Source: Diplocloster hominis (GTDB lineage Bacteria > Bacillota > Clostridia > Lachnospirales > Lachnospiraceae). Taken from it: a DNA stretch of 64,000 nt. The notes under the pieces were generated by a model. The model was given only the letters and a program-made list of their open reading frames with translations, was not told where the DNA came from and made no database searches. Shown piece by piece: positions 7,801-16,667 of this stretch. A program made the position numbers and the translations under genes. The stretch spans positions 1-64,000 of the forward strand of contig NZ_JAWDIY010000005.1 in assembly GCF_032380655.1 (NCBI RefSeq). Reading direction: 5' to 3'. Positions within the stretch are counted from its first letter, which is position 1, and each line of letters opens with the position of its first letter.

Positions 7801-8037
7801 TTAAAAGTTAATGTTTAAGACTGCTGCCATAACCATGAAACCAATGGCCATAAACTTTGTGGATTTCTCCAGAGCGCCTTCTACAGAACGTCCTTTGTTC
7901 TTGCCCCAATAGGTATCAGCGGCACCTGCGATCGTACCTAAACCTGCGGATTTACCCTCCTGTAATAATACAACCACTGTCAAAGCGATGCAGTCAATTA
8001 CAAATATGATGGTTATAATAATCCTCAAAATGTCCAA
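7801..8037 (-). CDS. secG: Preprotein translocase subunit SecG
   Basis: 78 residues read from a TTG start at 8037 (MDILRIIITIIFVIDC). This start has the correct distance to the AGGAGG at 8047-8052, whereas the longer frame's GTG abuts it. Two membrane helices flank the conserved loop VVVLLQEGKSAGLGTIAGAAD. SecG is the small stimulatory subunit of SecYEG. It lies 96 bp downstream of enolase and is followed by a strong terminator. Confidence 0.93.
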   Translation of the reverse strand: MDILRIIITIIFVIDCIALTVVVLLQEGKSAGLGTIAGAADTYWGKNKGRSVEGALEKSTKFMAIGFMVMAAVLNINF

Positions 8038-8132
8038 CCCGTACACCTCCTAATGATAAAACCATAATCTAGTGTAGCATAGACGTGCCGGATTTTCAAC
8101 CATTATTTTACATCTTCGGAGCGTCCATTATT

Positions 8133-9446
8133 TTACATCTTCTGGCTGTCCATAAAAGGATTTATATACTCTCCGACCCTGCCCAGCTGCTCTTCGATGC
8201 GGAGTAACTGGTTGTATTTTGCGGTCCGGTCGGAACGGCAGGGAGCGCCCGTTTTGATCTGGCCCGCATTGGTAGCCACTGCGATATCCGCTATGATGGA
8301 GTCTTCCGTCTCACCGGAACGGTGTGAAATAACCGCTGTATATCCCGCCTTGTGCGCCATCTCCACCGCATTGAACGCTTCGGTCAGGGTACCGATCTGG
8401 TTGACCTTGACGAGAATGGAGTTGGCGACTCCCAGTTTGATCCCGCTGGCCAGCCGTTTTGTATTCGTAACGAAAAGATCATCGCCAACCAGCTGAAGCC
8501 CGCTGCCGAACTCATCGGTCATCATTTTCCATCCGTCCCAGTCCTCCTCATGAAGGCCGTCCTCGATGGACGCAATGGGGAATTCCTGAAGCAGTTCCTC
8601 ATAATAACGAATCATTTCTTCGGTATTTCTGACAATCTTCTTGCCCTGCATCTGACTCTCACCCGGGAACACATACTTCTTGATCTCATCATCATACAGC
8701 TCGCTGGCCGCTGCGTCAATCGCGATCCTGAAATCCATCTCCGGCTCATATCCCGCTCTGGTCACCGCTTCTACGATCAGGCTTAAGGCTTCCCGCGCAC
8801 TGGGCAGATTCGGCGCAAATCCACCTTCGTCTCCGATCGCCGTTGAGAGGCCCTGTTTTTTCAGTATGACTTTCAGATGATAATATACTTCCGCACACAT
8901 CTGCAGCGCATGGCTGAAATTCACAGCGCCAACCGGCATAATCATGAATTCCTGTAAGTCCACCGTGTTATCCGCATGCTTTCCGCCATTTAAAATATTC
9001 ATCATGGGAACCGGCAGCCGTTTGGCATTCATTCCACCCAGATACTGGTATAACGGCATTCTTAAGGCGTTGGCCGCTGCTCTGGCCACTGCCATGGAAG
9101 TACCCAGGATCGCGTTGGCTCCAATATTGGATTTGTTATCAGTTCCATCCTCTTCTAACAGCAGGCTGTCGATATAGGTCTGTTCCAGAGCGTTTTCTCC
9201 CACCAGGGCAGATGCTAATTTTACGTCCACATTGTTAACTGCTTTTTGAACGCCCAGCCCCATATATCTTTTTTCGCCGTCCCGAAGTTCTACCGCCTCG
9301 AATTTGCCCGTGGAAGCGCCGGATGGTACGGATGCCCTTCCCGTGATCCCGCCGTCTACGGTCACTTCCACTTCCACCGTCGGATTCCCCCGGGAGTCCA
9401 GAATTTCTCTTCCATGTACGTCTGTAATCGCGATATATCGATCCAT
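8133..9446 (-). CDS. eno: Enolase
   Basis: About 437 residues, the usual enolase length. Two ATGs are adjacent (9449 and 9446); the second has the better distance from AAGGAGG. Family landmarks are REILDSRGNPTVEVEV at the start, GDEGGFAPN, SIEDGLHEEDW, LVGDDLFVTN and SHRSGETEDS with the catalytic and substrate-binding residues. It converts 2-phosphoglycerate to phosphoenolpyruvate in glycolysis. secG follows on the same strand. The upstream region is a composite hairpin element (9635-10512), so its promoter must lie between about 9450 and 9630. Confidence 0.98.
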   Translation of the reverse strand: MDRYIAITDVHGREILDSRGNPTVEVEVTVDGGITGRASVPSGASTGKFEAVELRDGEKRYMGLGVQKAVNNVDVKLASALVGENALEQTYIDSLLLEEDGTDNKSNIGANAILGTSMAVARAAANALRMPLYQYLGGMNAKRLPVPMMNILNGGKHADNTVDLQEFMIMPVGAVNFSHALQMCAEVYYHLKVILKKQGLSTAIGDEGGFAPNLPSAREALSLIVEAVTRAGYEPEMDFRIAIDAAASELYDDEIKKYVFPGESQMQGKKIVRNTEEMIRYYEELLQEFPIASIEDGLHEEDWDGWKMMTDEFGSGLQLVGDDLFVTNTKRLASGIKLGVANSILVKVNQIGTLTEAFNAVEMAHKAGYTAVISHRSGETEDSIIADIAVATNAGQIKTGAPCRSDRTAKYNQLLRIEEQLGRVGEYINPFMDSQKM

Positions 9447-9684
9447 CATTTTCCTCCTTTAATTACATATCTTCATTATATTTCCCATTATTACCAAAAC
9501 TTGCATAAATACACATACTTTTTTTATGAGATTGAAATGAGCGTTTCTTAAGTTGTAATGAAAACATCTGAGATACAAACGTGAAGATATAGATTCGAAT
9601 TGATACGGCCGGTTCCCGACTATACATACGGCGTTACTATTCACTGCTAACTTTGGTAAATGGGGATTTTGTGGACTAAGGTCC

Positions 9685-9965
9685 GGGAAGGGAGGGAGGC
9701 GGTCCGGCCTTTGGAACCGGGCGGCGAATCCCGTGGGGCCTAATCACTTCGGCCGGACCTAAGAATGGCTAACTCCGAAGGCGGGAGAACCTCTTATTGG
9801 CAGGGCCCGGAACAAACTCGCCACAGGACGGCTCGGACAGTGTTCCAGGCCCTGCGAGGTTCTCCCACCCTCTGCGTAAGCCATTCTAAGGCCCGGCCTC
9901 AAGTGATTTGGCCCCACGGGATTCGCCGCCCGGTTCCAAAGGCCGGACCGCCTCCCTCCCTTCCC
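9685..9965 (+). repeat. LIR1: long hairpin with conserved apical cassette
   Basis: Outer arms 9685-9740 and 9910-9965 are perfect 56-bp inverted repeats. The inner arms are imperfect, with asymmetric internal loops. The apex at 9813-9842 is the 30-nt cassette CAAACTCGCC, six bases, CGGCTCGGACAGTG. Internal-loop motifs GGCTAACTCCGAAG (left) and CTGCGTAAGCC (right) recur in the other copies. No U-tract follows, and no reading frame is preserved between copies. Confidence 0.85.
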
Positions 9966-10187
9966 TGCTTTACAATAGGCATGTTCCGTAAGGCTGACAG
10001 ATTTCGCAGTATTGTTGGTGATTTATTTTTCCGTTATGAAGCTATCACATCTGCACATACATAGGTGATCCATTCTACTGTTCTTACATTCCTATCCTAA
10101 CTAACAGTACTGTTAGCTAAAGAATGTGTCAGCACATTACACCGTTTACGAACCTTCCACACGATAAAAGCCTTTTGTAAAGCAGGG

Positions 10188-10460
10188 CTGAAGGGAAGCG
10201 GCGTGTCTTGGGGAGCCGGGCAGCAAATCTCGCGGGACCAAATCACTTGAGGCCGGGCCTTAGAACGGCTTACGCAGAAGTCGGGAGAACCTCGCAGGGC
10301 CCGGAACACTGTCCGAGCCGTCCTGTGGCGAGTTTGTTCCGGGCCCTGCCAATAAGAGGTTCTCCCGTCTTCGGAGTTAGCCATTCTTAGGTCCGGCCGA
10401 AGTGATTTGGCCCCGCGAGATTTGCTGCCAGGCTCCCCAAGACACGCCGCTTCCCTTCAG
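10188..10460 (-). repeat. LIR2: long hairpin, opposite orientation
   Basis: It has the same architecture as LIR1 on the other strand. The apical cassette is at 10307-10336 (CACTGTCCGAGCCG, six bases, GGCGAGTTTG). The two outer arms differ from each other at only about two positions in 56 but differ extensively from the LIR1 arms. The flank TTTGTAAAGCAGGG on its left is the complement of the CCCTGCTTTACAA that follows LIR1. Confidence 0.85.
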
Positions 10461-10647
10461 TCCGGACCTCAGTATCAAAATCCCCATTTACCAAAGATGG
10501 CCGTGAATAGTAAACGGAAGAAATGGACATGGGACGTTTTTTCCTTCCTTTGGAAATATATCCCATCTAAAAAATGAACCGGCGGATATTGACGGTGCAT
10601 TTTATTTACGGTAAAGTGAAAGGGTCGGAAAATAAGGAGAGATACAT

Positions 10648-11322
10648 ATGAAAATCAATGTGAACGGGATAGAACTGGCTTATGAAAAGTCAGGAACCGG
10701 CAGTCCGGTCATTTTTCTCCATGGCAACGGGGAGGACCACACGATTTTCCGGGAAACGGTAGAAAAACTGGCCTCCGATTATACAGTGTACGCGTTAGAC
10801 AGCCGCTGTCACGGTGAGAGCTCCGCGTCCGAGCATCTGAGCTATTCCCTGATGGCAAAGGATGTGGTGTGCTTTATCCGGAAGCTTGGAATAAAAAAAC
10901 CGGTGATCTGCGGTTTCAGCGATGGAGCCATTACGGGGATTCTCATTGCCATGCGTTATCCGTCATTGCTGGCGGGGTTGGTTTCCTGCGGAGCGAATAT
11001 AACACCGGATGGTTTAAAGGAAAGGTATCGGATCTGGTTTCGTCTGGTGTATGCAGTCACCGGGGATAAGCTGATCGGGATGATGCTGAGGGAACCGAAT
11101 ATTTCCGGACCGCAGCTTCAGCAGATCCGGATACCGGTGCTGGTAACCGCAGGGGAAAAAGATATCATCCGGCTGCAGCACACGAAGAGAATCGCGGCAC
11201 ATATGAGATATGGAACGCTGAAGATCATGAAAGGGGAAAATCATGGAAGCTATGTGGTTCATTCGGTAAAATTATACCGGTTGATACTTCCATTTCTGAA
11301 AAGCCTGAAAGATTGCTCATAG
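10648..11322 (+). CDS. Alpha/beta hydrolase
   Basis: 224 residues. Features are VIFLHGNGEDHT (oxyanion region), the nucleophile elbow GFSDGA near residue 92, an Asp-containing AGEKDII near residue 170 and the catalytic His in GENHGSY. The fold is a small single-domain alpha/beta hydrolase (Abhydrolase_6). There is no signal peptide, so it is probably a cytoplasmic esterase or similar enzyme; the substrate is unknown. AAGGAGAG precedes the ATG. It lies downstream of Unit I and is followed by the dispersed 90-bp repeat. Confidence 0.85.
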   Translation: MKINVNGIELAYEKSGTGSPVIFLHGNGEDHTIFRETVEKLASDYTVYALDSRCHGESSASEHLSYSLMAKDVVCFIRKLGIKKPVICGFSDGAITGILIAMRYPSLLAGLVSCGANITPDGLKERYRIWFRLVYAVTGDKLIGMMLREPNISGPQLQQIRIPVLVTAGEKDIIRLQHTKRIAAHMRYGTLKIMKGENHGSYVVHSVKLYRLILPFLKSLKDCS

Positions 11323-11326
11323 CGAT

Positions 11327-11415
11327 AAAAAATAGTAGCGCTCGAAAAAGCCTCGCTGACTATTTTTCATGCATCGCACGTAAGCGGCTAAAAAGCAGCC
11401 GCAAGTGCTCATAGC
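11327..11415. repeat. Dispersed 90-bp repeat, copy 2
   Basis: The counterpart of 7672-7763. It begins right at the hydrolase stop codon. It contains the stem AAAAATAG...CTATTTTT and a second stem GCGGCT...AGCCGC, and ends in AGTGCTCATAGC. The first stem with its T-run could serve as a terminator for the hydrolase. Confidence 0.6.
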
Positions 11416-11447
11416 AAAAAAAATAGTAGCGAAATTTGTCAGGAAAA

Positions 11448-11476
11448 CTGTACAAATTATGGTAAACCAGTTATAA
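11448..11476 (+). promoter_or_regulatory. Promoter of NlpC/P60 gene
   Basis: TGTACA and TATAAT with 17-bp spacing precede the wall-hydrolase gene. The -10 box overlaps the ATG of the longest reading frame, which is the reason for choosing the downstream GTG as start. Confidence 0.6.
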
Positions 11477-11514
11477 TGAAAAAGATAGGAAAATCCACAA
11501 GGGAGGAGCGGCCG

Positions 11515-12723
11515 GTGAAAAAGAATAGAATAATCGGATTGGGATTGGTTATAGTCATGTGTGCGCTGGTGGGAATGCCGGTGAATGCGACGAATTCGTC
11601 TCAGGTGAAGCAGCAAAAGCAGCAGACCCAGAGTAAACTGGATGAAACGAATAAAAGTATCAATGATCTGGAAAAAAAGAAAAAAAAGTTACAGTCGGAA
11701 ATCAATGCGCTGGACTCGCAGCTGGTACAGGTACTGGCAGAGCTGGGCATCCTGGAAAATGATCTGGCGGAAAAAGAAGCACAGATCCAGCAGGCTCAGA
11801 TCGATTATGAAAACGCGGTAGAAGAACAAAACCGTCAGTATGAGGCGATGAAGCAGCGTATTAAATATATGTACGAGCAGGGAGATACGATGATGCTGGA
11901 GGTGCTGCTCCAGGCGGACAGTATTTCCAATATGCTGAACAGAGCGGATTATGTAAATCAGATGTACGATTACGACCGCCAGAAGTTAGAAGAGTACAAA
12001 GCGATCACCGAGGAAGTAAAGCGCCTGGGAGAACAGCTGCAGGAGGAAAAAGAAGAGCTGGAACAGATGCAGCAGGATTATCAGAACCAACAGGCCGAAC
12101 TGCAGGGAATGCTGGATCAGAAGAAGGCTACGGCCGGCAATTATGAGGCGCAGCTCTCAGACGCCAAGGCGAAGGCAAAAGAGTATCAGAGCCTGATTCA
12201 ACAGCAGAATGATCAGTTAAAGAAGATAGAAGAGGAACGCAAGCGTCAGGAGGCAGCGGCTGCAGCCGCTGCCGCTCAGCAGAACAATAACACAGGCCAG
12301 GGAACCGGCTCAGGCGGCTCAAATGGTTCCGGAGGCGGCTCTGGTTCCGGGGGCGGTTCCAAGCCTTCCGCGTCCGGCAGCGGAATGGGAAGCCAGATCG
12401 CGAATTTTGCCTTACAATTCGTCGGCCGTCCCTATGTTCTCGGTGGGACAAGCCTGACAAACGGAGCGGACTGTTCTGGGTTTATATGGGCGGTATATAA
12501 TAACTTCGGTATTTCAGTACCCCGTACCTCAGGAGCGCAGGGATCTGGAGGAAGCGCAGTTTCCTTCGATGATATCCAGGCGGGAGATGTGCTGTATTAC
12601 GGAGGGCATGTGGGAATCTACATAGGCGGAGGCCAGATCGTTCACGCCAGTACGCCCAGCAGCGGAATCAAGATCAGCAGTGCGACCTATAAGACGATTA
12701 TCTCTGTCAGGAGATATGTCTGA
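11515..12723 (+). CDS. Secreted NlpC/P60 peptidoglycan endopeptidase with coiled coil
   Basis: 402 residues from the GTG at 11515, which has GGGAGGAG just upstream. Signal peptide KKNRIIGLGLVIVMCALV, with likely cleavage after MPVNA. Residues about 30-245 are a long Gln/Glu/Lys-rich coiled coil as in PcsB/CwlO-type proteins. A Gly-Ser linker follows (about 265-295), then the NlpC/P60 domain with the catalytic Cys in GADCSGF, His in YGGHVGIY and a final HAS motif. It should cleave D-Glu-to-diamino-acid bonds in the wall. In related proteins the coiled coil keeps the enzyme inactive until bound by FtsEX-like partners; that regulation is inferred. Confidence 0.93.
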   Translation: MKKNRIIGLGLVIVMCALVGMPVNATNSSQVKQQKQQTQSKLDETNKSINDLEKKKKKLQSEINALDSQLVQVLAELGILENDLAEKEAQIQQAQIDYENAVEEQNRQYEAMKQRIKYMYEQGDTMMLEVLLQADSISNMLNRADYVNQMYDYDRQKLEEYKAITEEVKRLGEQLQEEKEELEQMQQDYQNQQAELQGMLDQKKATAGNYEAQLSDAKAKAKEYQSLIQQQNDQLKKIEEERKRQEAAAAAAAAQQNNNTGQGTGSGGSNGSGGGSGSGGGSKPSASGSGMGSQIANFALQFVGRPYVLGGTSLTNGADCSGFIWAVYNNFGISVPRTSGAQGSGGSAVSFDDIQAGDVLYYGGHVGIYIGGGQIVHASTPSSGIKISSATYKTIISVRRYV

Positions 12724-12752
12724 GAATAAATCCTTGAATGGGAAGTGGCAGT

Positions 12753-13688
12753 ATGCAGTTGGATGAAACAACGATACGATCCGGGCAGGATCAGTTACCT
12801 TTGAGTGTATGGCTGGCCAGGCCGGAGGGAAAAGCAAAAGGGATCGTGCAGATCGCCCATGGAATGAGCGAGCACAAAGAGCGCTATGAGGATTTTATCC
12901 GGTTCCTGTGCGGGCATGGATTTGTGGTGCTGATCAATGACCATAGGGGACATGGACAGAGTGTAAGAACGAAGGATGATTTGGGGTATTTTTATGAAAA
13001 CGGCGGGGAAGCGCTGGTGGAGGATCTTCATCAGCTGACCGGCTGGGTCAGGGAGAGGTATCCCAAGCTTCCGTTTTTCCTGTTCGGACACAGCATGGGT
13101 TCCCTGGCGGTCAGGGCCTACGCGAAAAAATATGACCGGGAGCTGGACGGACTGATGGTCTGCGGCTGTCCGAGTTATAATCCGGCAGCGAAGATGGGCA
13201 GGGCCATGGTGCGTGCGATGGCGAAGTTAAAAGGAGATCGATACCGAAGCCAGAAGATGAACCATATGATGTTCGGTGCGTTCAACACACCTTTTCAGCC
13301 GGCGGATTCTGAATTTGCCTGGCTTAGCCTCAATGAGGAAAACGTAACGGCCTATGATGCGGATGAACTCTGCGGATTTATTTTTACATTGAACGGATTT
13401 GAAAGCCTTTTAGACATCATGCTTATGGTGTATGATCCGAAGGGCTGGAAGATGGAGCGGCCGGGGCTTCCGGTATGGTTTTTATCAGGGGAACAGGACC
13501 CCTGCCTGACCAGTAAGGAGCGGTTCCTGGAAGCGGTCGGACTGATGAAGAAGGTTGGCTATCAGGATGTCACTTATAAGCTGTATGATGGCCTGCGCCA
13601 TGAGATACTGAATGAGAAATGCAAAGAGACCATCTATCAGGATATACTTGAAAAGTTGGAGGAATGGGCTGAAAACATCCGGCGGTAG
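12753..13688 (+). CDS. Alpha/beta hydrolase, monoacylglycerol-lipase-like (S33/Hydrolase_4)
   Basis: About 311 residues from the ATG at 12753, with GGGAAGTGG upstream. Motifs are IAHGMSEHKERY, the DHRGHGQS loop, the nucleophile GHSMGS, the acid residue in LSGEQDPC and the catalytic His in DGLRHEILNE. This order is typical of Hydrolase_4 monoacylglycerol or lysophospholipases. There is no signal peptide, so it is cytoplasmic. It lies 29 bp after the NlpC/P60 stop codon and may be cotranscribed. The physiological substrate is not determinable. Confidence 0.87.
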   Translation: MQLDETTIRSGQDQLPLSVWLARPEGKAKGIVQIAHGMSEHKERYEDFIRFLCGHGFVVLINDHRGHGQSVRTKDDLGYFYENGGEALVEDLHQLTGWVRERYPKLPFFLFGHSMGSLAVRAYAKKYDRELDGLMVCGCPSYNPAAKMGRAMVRAMAKLKGDRYRSQKMNHMMFGAFNTPFQPADSEFAWLSLNEENVTAYDADELCGFIFTLNGFESLLDIMLMVYDPKGWKMERPGLPVWFLSGEQDPCLTSKERFLEAVGLMKKVGYQDVTYKLYDGLRHEILNEKCKETIYQDILEKLEEWAENIRR

Positions 13689-13897
13689 AGACATATCATA
13701 TAGTAGAAAATCAGAATTATATTCCGGAAGGGCGGCGGCAAGCCGTCCTTTCGTGCATTTTGAATACCGGTAAAGAAGATCGGGGAGCAATGCCGGCAGT
13801 CCGGGATATACGGATTGATCCGTAAAATGTCAGTAAAATACTGGATAAGATTACAAAAATGAATTACAATGTGCTTATAAAGAAAGGGGGCTTACCT

Positions 13898-15595
13898 GTG
13901 AAAAATTATGAAACTCTGTTGGAAGCAGCTATGGGGAGTAAAAAAAGTGCACTGGTACTGAAAAACGGAAAGATCATCAATGTATTTACCGGTGAAATCC
14001 TGTCCGGGGATATAGCGGTCGAGGATGGATATATCGCAGGTATCGGATCGTACGAGGGGGAAAAAGAGATAGATCTGGAGGGAAGATATGTGGCGCCCGG
14101 ATTTATCGATGCGCATCTGCATCTGGAATCCACTATGGTGACGCCGCCGGAACTGATCGGGAACGCGGTGGCATGGGGGACGACAACCTATGTGGTAGAT
14201 CCCCATGAAGCGGCCAATGTAAAAGGGAAGGACGGGATTGACTATATACTGAATACGACAGCCCATGTGCCGGCTAATGTGTATGTAATGATGCCCTCCT
14301 GCGTACCGGCTACGGCATTTGAGGACAACGGATGTATTTTCCGGGCGGAAGATATGAAGGAGTATCTGGATAATCCCAGGATTCTGGGGCTGGGTGAGGT
14401 GATGGACTATGTTTCGGTGGTGAACGGCGCTTCGGATATGGTGGAAAAGCTGAATCTGTTCCGCGGTAAAACCATAGACGGCCATGCGCCGGGGCTTTCC
14501 GAAAAGGATCTGAATACCTATGCGCTGGCGGGAATCCAGACGGATCATGAATGCGTGGATTACGAATACGCCATGCGGGAGCGCCGGCTTGGAATGCATG
14601 TGCATATCCGGGAAGGCAGTGCGGCCAGGAATCTGGAAGCCCTGGTAAAAGGGATCGTGGAGAATAAGGTTTCCACCGAAGGATTTTCATTCTGTACAGA
14701 TGACAAACACATCGAGGATATCCGAAGGGAAGGCCACATCAGCTTTTGCATCAAAAAAGCGGTGTCCCTGGGTATTCCGCCTGTTCAGGCGATCCGGATG
14801 GCCACCATTCAGGCAGCCAGATGTTATAAACTGGATCATCTGGGCGCGGTGGCTCCCGGCTATCAGGCCGATCTCGTAATTCTTCAGGATCTGGATGAAC
14901 TGGCAATTACGGATGTATACTATAAAGGGGTGCCGGTCAGAGAATTTAACATGGATAAACAGGTATTGGACGAAAGCCATCCGCTTAAGAATACCGTTCA
15001 TATCAAAGAGCTCCGGCCGGAAGATCTCAGATACCGGCCTGGTGAGTGCCCTCATACCGCGGTTCAGCTGCTGCCGGGACAGATCGTGACGAAGAAATTC
15101 TGCGGTGCCCTGCCCTGCGAGGATGGCTGCTTCAAGCAAAACGCGGAGTATAATAAACTGGCCGTGCTGGAACGCCACCATGCCACCGGGAAAATCGGAA
15201 TAGGCGCAGTGATAGGATTCGGAATCCGCGACGGTGCCATCGCCTCCTCCGTCTCCCATGATTCCCATAATATATCTGTCATCGGGGATAACGATGAGGA
15301 TATGCTGCTGGCCGTCCGGGAATTGGAGCGGGTGCAGGGCGGGTATACCATTGTATCCCGGGGAAAAGTGGTGGATACACTTCCGCTGCCGATTATGGGA
15401 TTAATGAGCGACGCCGGTTTTGAACAGGTAAATAACCTGTTACAGCGGATGACAAAGACTGCGCATGAAATGGGGGTACCCCAGGGAGTCGAACCGTTTG
15501 TCACGCTGTCCTTTATCGCGCTGCCGGTTATCCCTGAGATTCGTGTAACTCCCAGAGGGTTATTCGATGTAACTACGTTTTCCTTTGTTAAATAA
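13898..15595 (+). CDS. ade: Adenine deaminase
   Basis: 565 residues from the GTG at 13898, with AAAGGGGG 7 nt upstream; the longer frame begins before this site. It is an amidohydrolase-superfamily metalloenzyme with the metal ligands in DAHLHLEST, followed by DPHEAANVKG, GLGEVMDY, DGHAPGL and the C-terminal adenine-deaminase domain (GIGAVIGFGIRDGAIASSVSHDSHN). It deaminates adenine to hypoxanthine for purine salvage. Length matches the Ade family (about 570-600). No purine riboswitch was seen in the 200-nt upstream gap. Confidence 0.95.
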   Translation: MKNYETLLEAAMGSKKSALVLKNGKIINVFTGEILSGDIAVEDGYIAGIGSYEGEKEIDLEGRYVAPGFIDAHLHLESTMVTPPELIGNAVAWGTTTYVVDPHEAANVKGKDGIDYILNTTAHVPANVYVMMPSCVPATAFEDNGCIFRAEDMKEYLDNPRILGLGEVMDYVSVVNGASDMVEKLNLFRGKTIDGHAPGLSEKDLNTYALAGIQTDHECVDYEYAMRERRLGMHVHIREGSAARNLEALVKGIVENKVSTEGFSFCTDDKHIEDIRREGHISFCIKKAVSLGIPPVQAIRMATIQAARCYKLDHLGAVAPGYQADLVILQDLDELAITDVYYKGVPVREFNMDKQVLDESHPLKNTVHIKELRPEDLRYRPGECPHTAVQLLPGQIVTKKFCGALPCEDGCFKQNAEYNKLAVLERHHATGKIGIGAVIGFGIRDGAIASSVSHDSHNISVIGDNDEDMLLAVRELERVQGGYTIVSRGKVVDTLPLPIMGLMSDAGFEQVNNLLQRMTKTAHEMGVPQGVEPFVTLSFIALPVIPEIRVTPRGLFDVTTFSFVK

Positions 15596-15624
15596 GAGTA
15601 AGAAAGAAAAGAGGAAGAAACAGC

Positions 15625-16632
15625 ATGAACATACGGGAAATCAAACTGACCACCAATCCGGGGGCAACCCTGACCGCTTATCTGCCGGAGGTTCACTCGG
15701 AATTGTCGAATATCGAGCGGCGGCCCGGAATCCTGGTTATTCCGGGGGGAGCTTATATGTTCCTGTCGGCCCGTGAGGCGGAACCGGTGGCGCTGGCCTA
15801 TGCAGCCCAGGGCTATCACGCGTTCGTCCTTTGCTATTCGGTGGGAAAGGAACATCACTGGCCTCAGCCTTTGGAGGACGCGCAGGAGGCGATGCAGGTT
15901 ATTGTATCTCATGCGGAAGAATGGAAAGTGGATGAGAAACGAATCGCAGCGGTTGGGTTTTCTGCGGGAGGCCATCTGGCCGCGGCGCTGGGGACGATGG
16001 GGACGATCCGGCCCTCTGCCCTGATCCTTTGTTATCCCTGCACATTGGACAGTCTGGGGAAGATACTGGTATTTCCGGTACCGGGGCTGCTGGACAAAGT
16101 GGATGAAAAAACACCGCCTGTCTTTTTGTTTTCCACTTATGAGGACGACGTTGTGCCGATCAGTAATTCCGTCCGATTTCTGGATGCGCTGAACCGCAAC
16201 CGGATTCCCTTCGAATGTCATATTTTCCAGAAGGGATGTCATGGGCTGTCATTGGCGAAGCCGCTGACATCCGCCGGCTTCAAACAGAACGTGGAGGAAG
16301 ATGCCGCCAAATGGTTTGAGTTAAGTATCTGCTGGCTTCATAATCTGTGGGGAGACTTCCCTTCGGAGCATTCCAAGGCCAGAAGGCGGGCGGGCGATAG
16401 AAAAGAATACAGTGTGAATGTAACCGTGGAGAGCATGATCGGCAATCCGCAGGTAAAAGAGTTATTGTTTCAGGTGGCTCCTGCGCTGGCCGATCCGGAT
16501 ATGCTGGACCAGGCGGCGCCGATGACGATCACGCAGATTAACCGGGAGATCGCAGAGGAGTACCGGATGACCCAGCAACAGATGGAGCAGTTAAACGCCG
16601 CGCTAAAAGCGATCCCCTATACGGAGATGTAA
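15625..16632 (+). CDS. Alpha/beta hydrolase (acetyl-esterase / BD-FAE type)
   Basis: 335 residues. Residues 1-240 are an esterase domain: GILVIPGGAYMFLS (the HGG-like oxyanion loop reads PGGAY), the nucleophile GFSAGGHLAA and the catalytic His in KGCHGLSLA. This is the BD-FAE or xylan-esterase type of cytoplasmic carbohydrate esterase. The C-terminal 80 residues, from SVNVTVESMIGN, are helical and resemble a separate small domain of unknown function. GAGGAAG precedes the ATG, and the gene starts 30 bp after ade. Substrate unknown. Confidence 0.83.
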   Translation: MNIREIKLTTNPGATLTAYLPEVHSELSNIERRPGILVIPGGAYMFLSAREAEPVALAYAAQGYHAFVLCYSVGKEHHWPQPLEDAQEAMQVIVSHAEEWKVDEKRIAAVGFSAGGHLAAALGTMGTIRPSALILCYPCTLDSLGKILVFPVPGLLDKVDEKTPPVFLFSTYEDDVVPISNSVRFLDALNRNRIPFECHIFQKGCHGLSLAKPLTSAGFKQNVEEDAAKWFELSICWLHNLWGDFPSEHSKARRRAGDRKEYSVNVTVESMIGNPQVKELLFQVAPALADPDMLDQAAPMTITQINREIAEEYRMTQQQMEQLNAALKAIPYTEM

Positions 16633-16636
16633 CTAT

Positions 16637-16663
16637 ATGTGCTGAAAAACGCACAAATGGAGG
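16637..16663 (+). repeat. 5'UTR mini-hairpin cassette, copy 1
   Basis: ATGTGCTGAAAAACGCACAA followed by ATGGAGG. GTGC and GCAC close a small loop directly in front of the ribosome binding site. The same cassette lies before the sugar permease gene (56432-56459). Confidence 0.55.
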
Positions 16664-16667
16664 TAAC

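Larger units (their letters stand above)
9635..10512. mobile_element. Unit I: inverted pair of long hairpins within an outer inverted repeat
   Basis: The non-coding gap between enolase and the hydrolase is filled by a composite structure. Outer inverted repeats comprise TACTATTCAC (9635-9644 and complement 10503-10512) and a 21-bp identity (9651-9671 and complement 10476-10496). They enclose LIR1 (9685-9965), a 220-bp spacer without a gene, and LIR2 (10188-10460) in opposite orientation. A perfect 14-bp palindrome TAACAGTACTGTTA sits in the spacer near 10102-10115. Open frames here are by-products of the repeats. Confidence 0.7.

Noticed and set aside
9681..9970. LIR hairpins as ordinary terminators
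   Set aside because: They are far too long and lack T-tracts. They also occur between genes of any orientation, in pairs.
9765..10384. Open frames inside LIR1/LIR2 (9765-10064, 10097-10384), including near-identical starts on opposite strands
   Set aside because: They arise because the same inverted-repeat sequence is read on both strands. No ribosome binding sites, and frames are not kept between hairpin copies.
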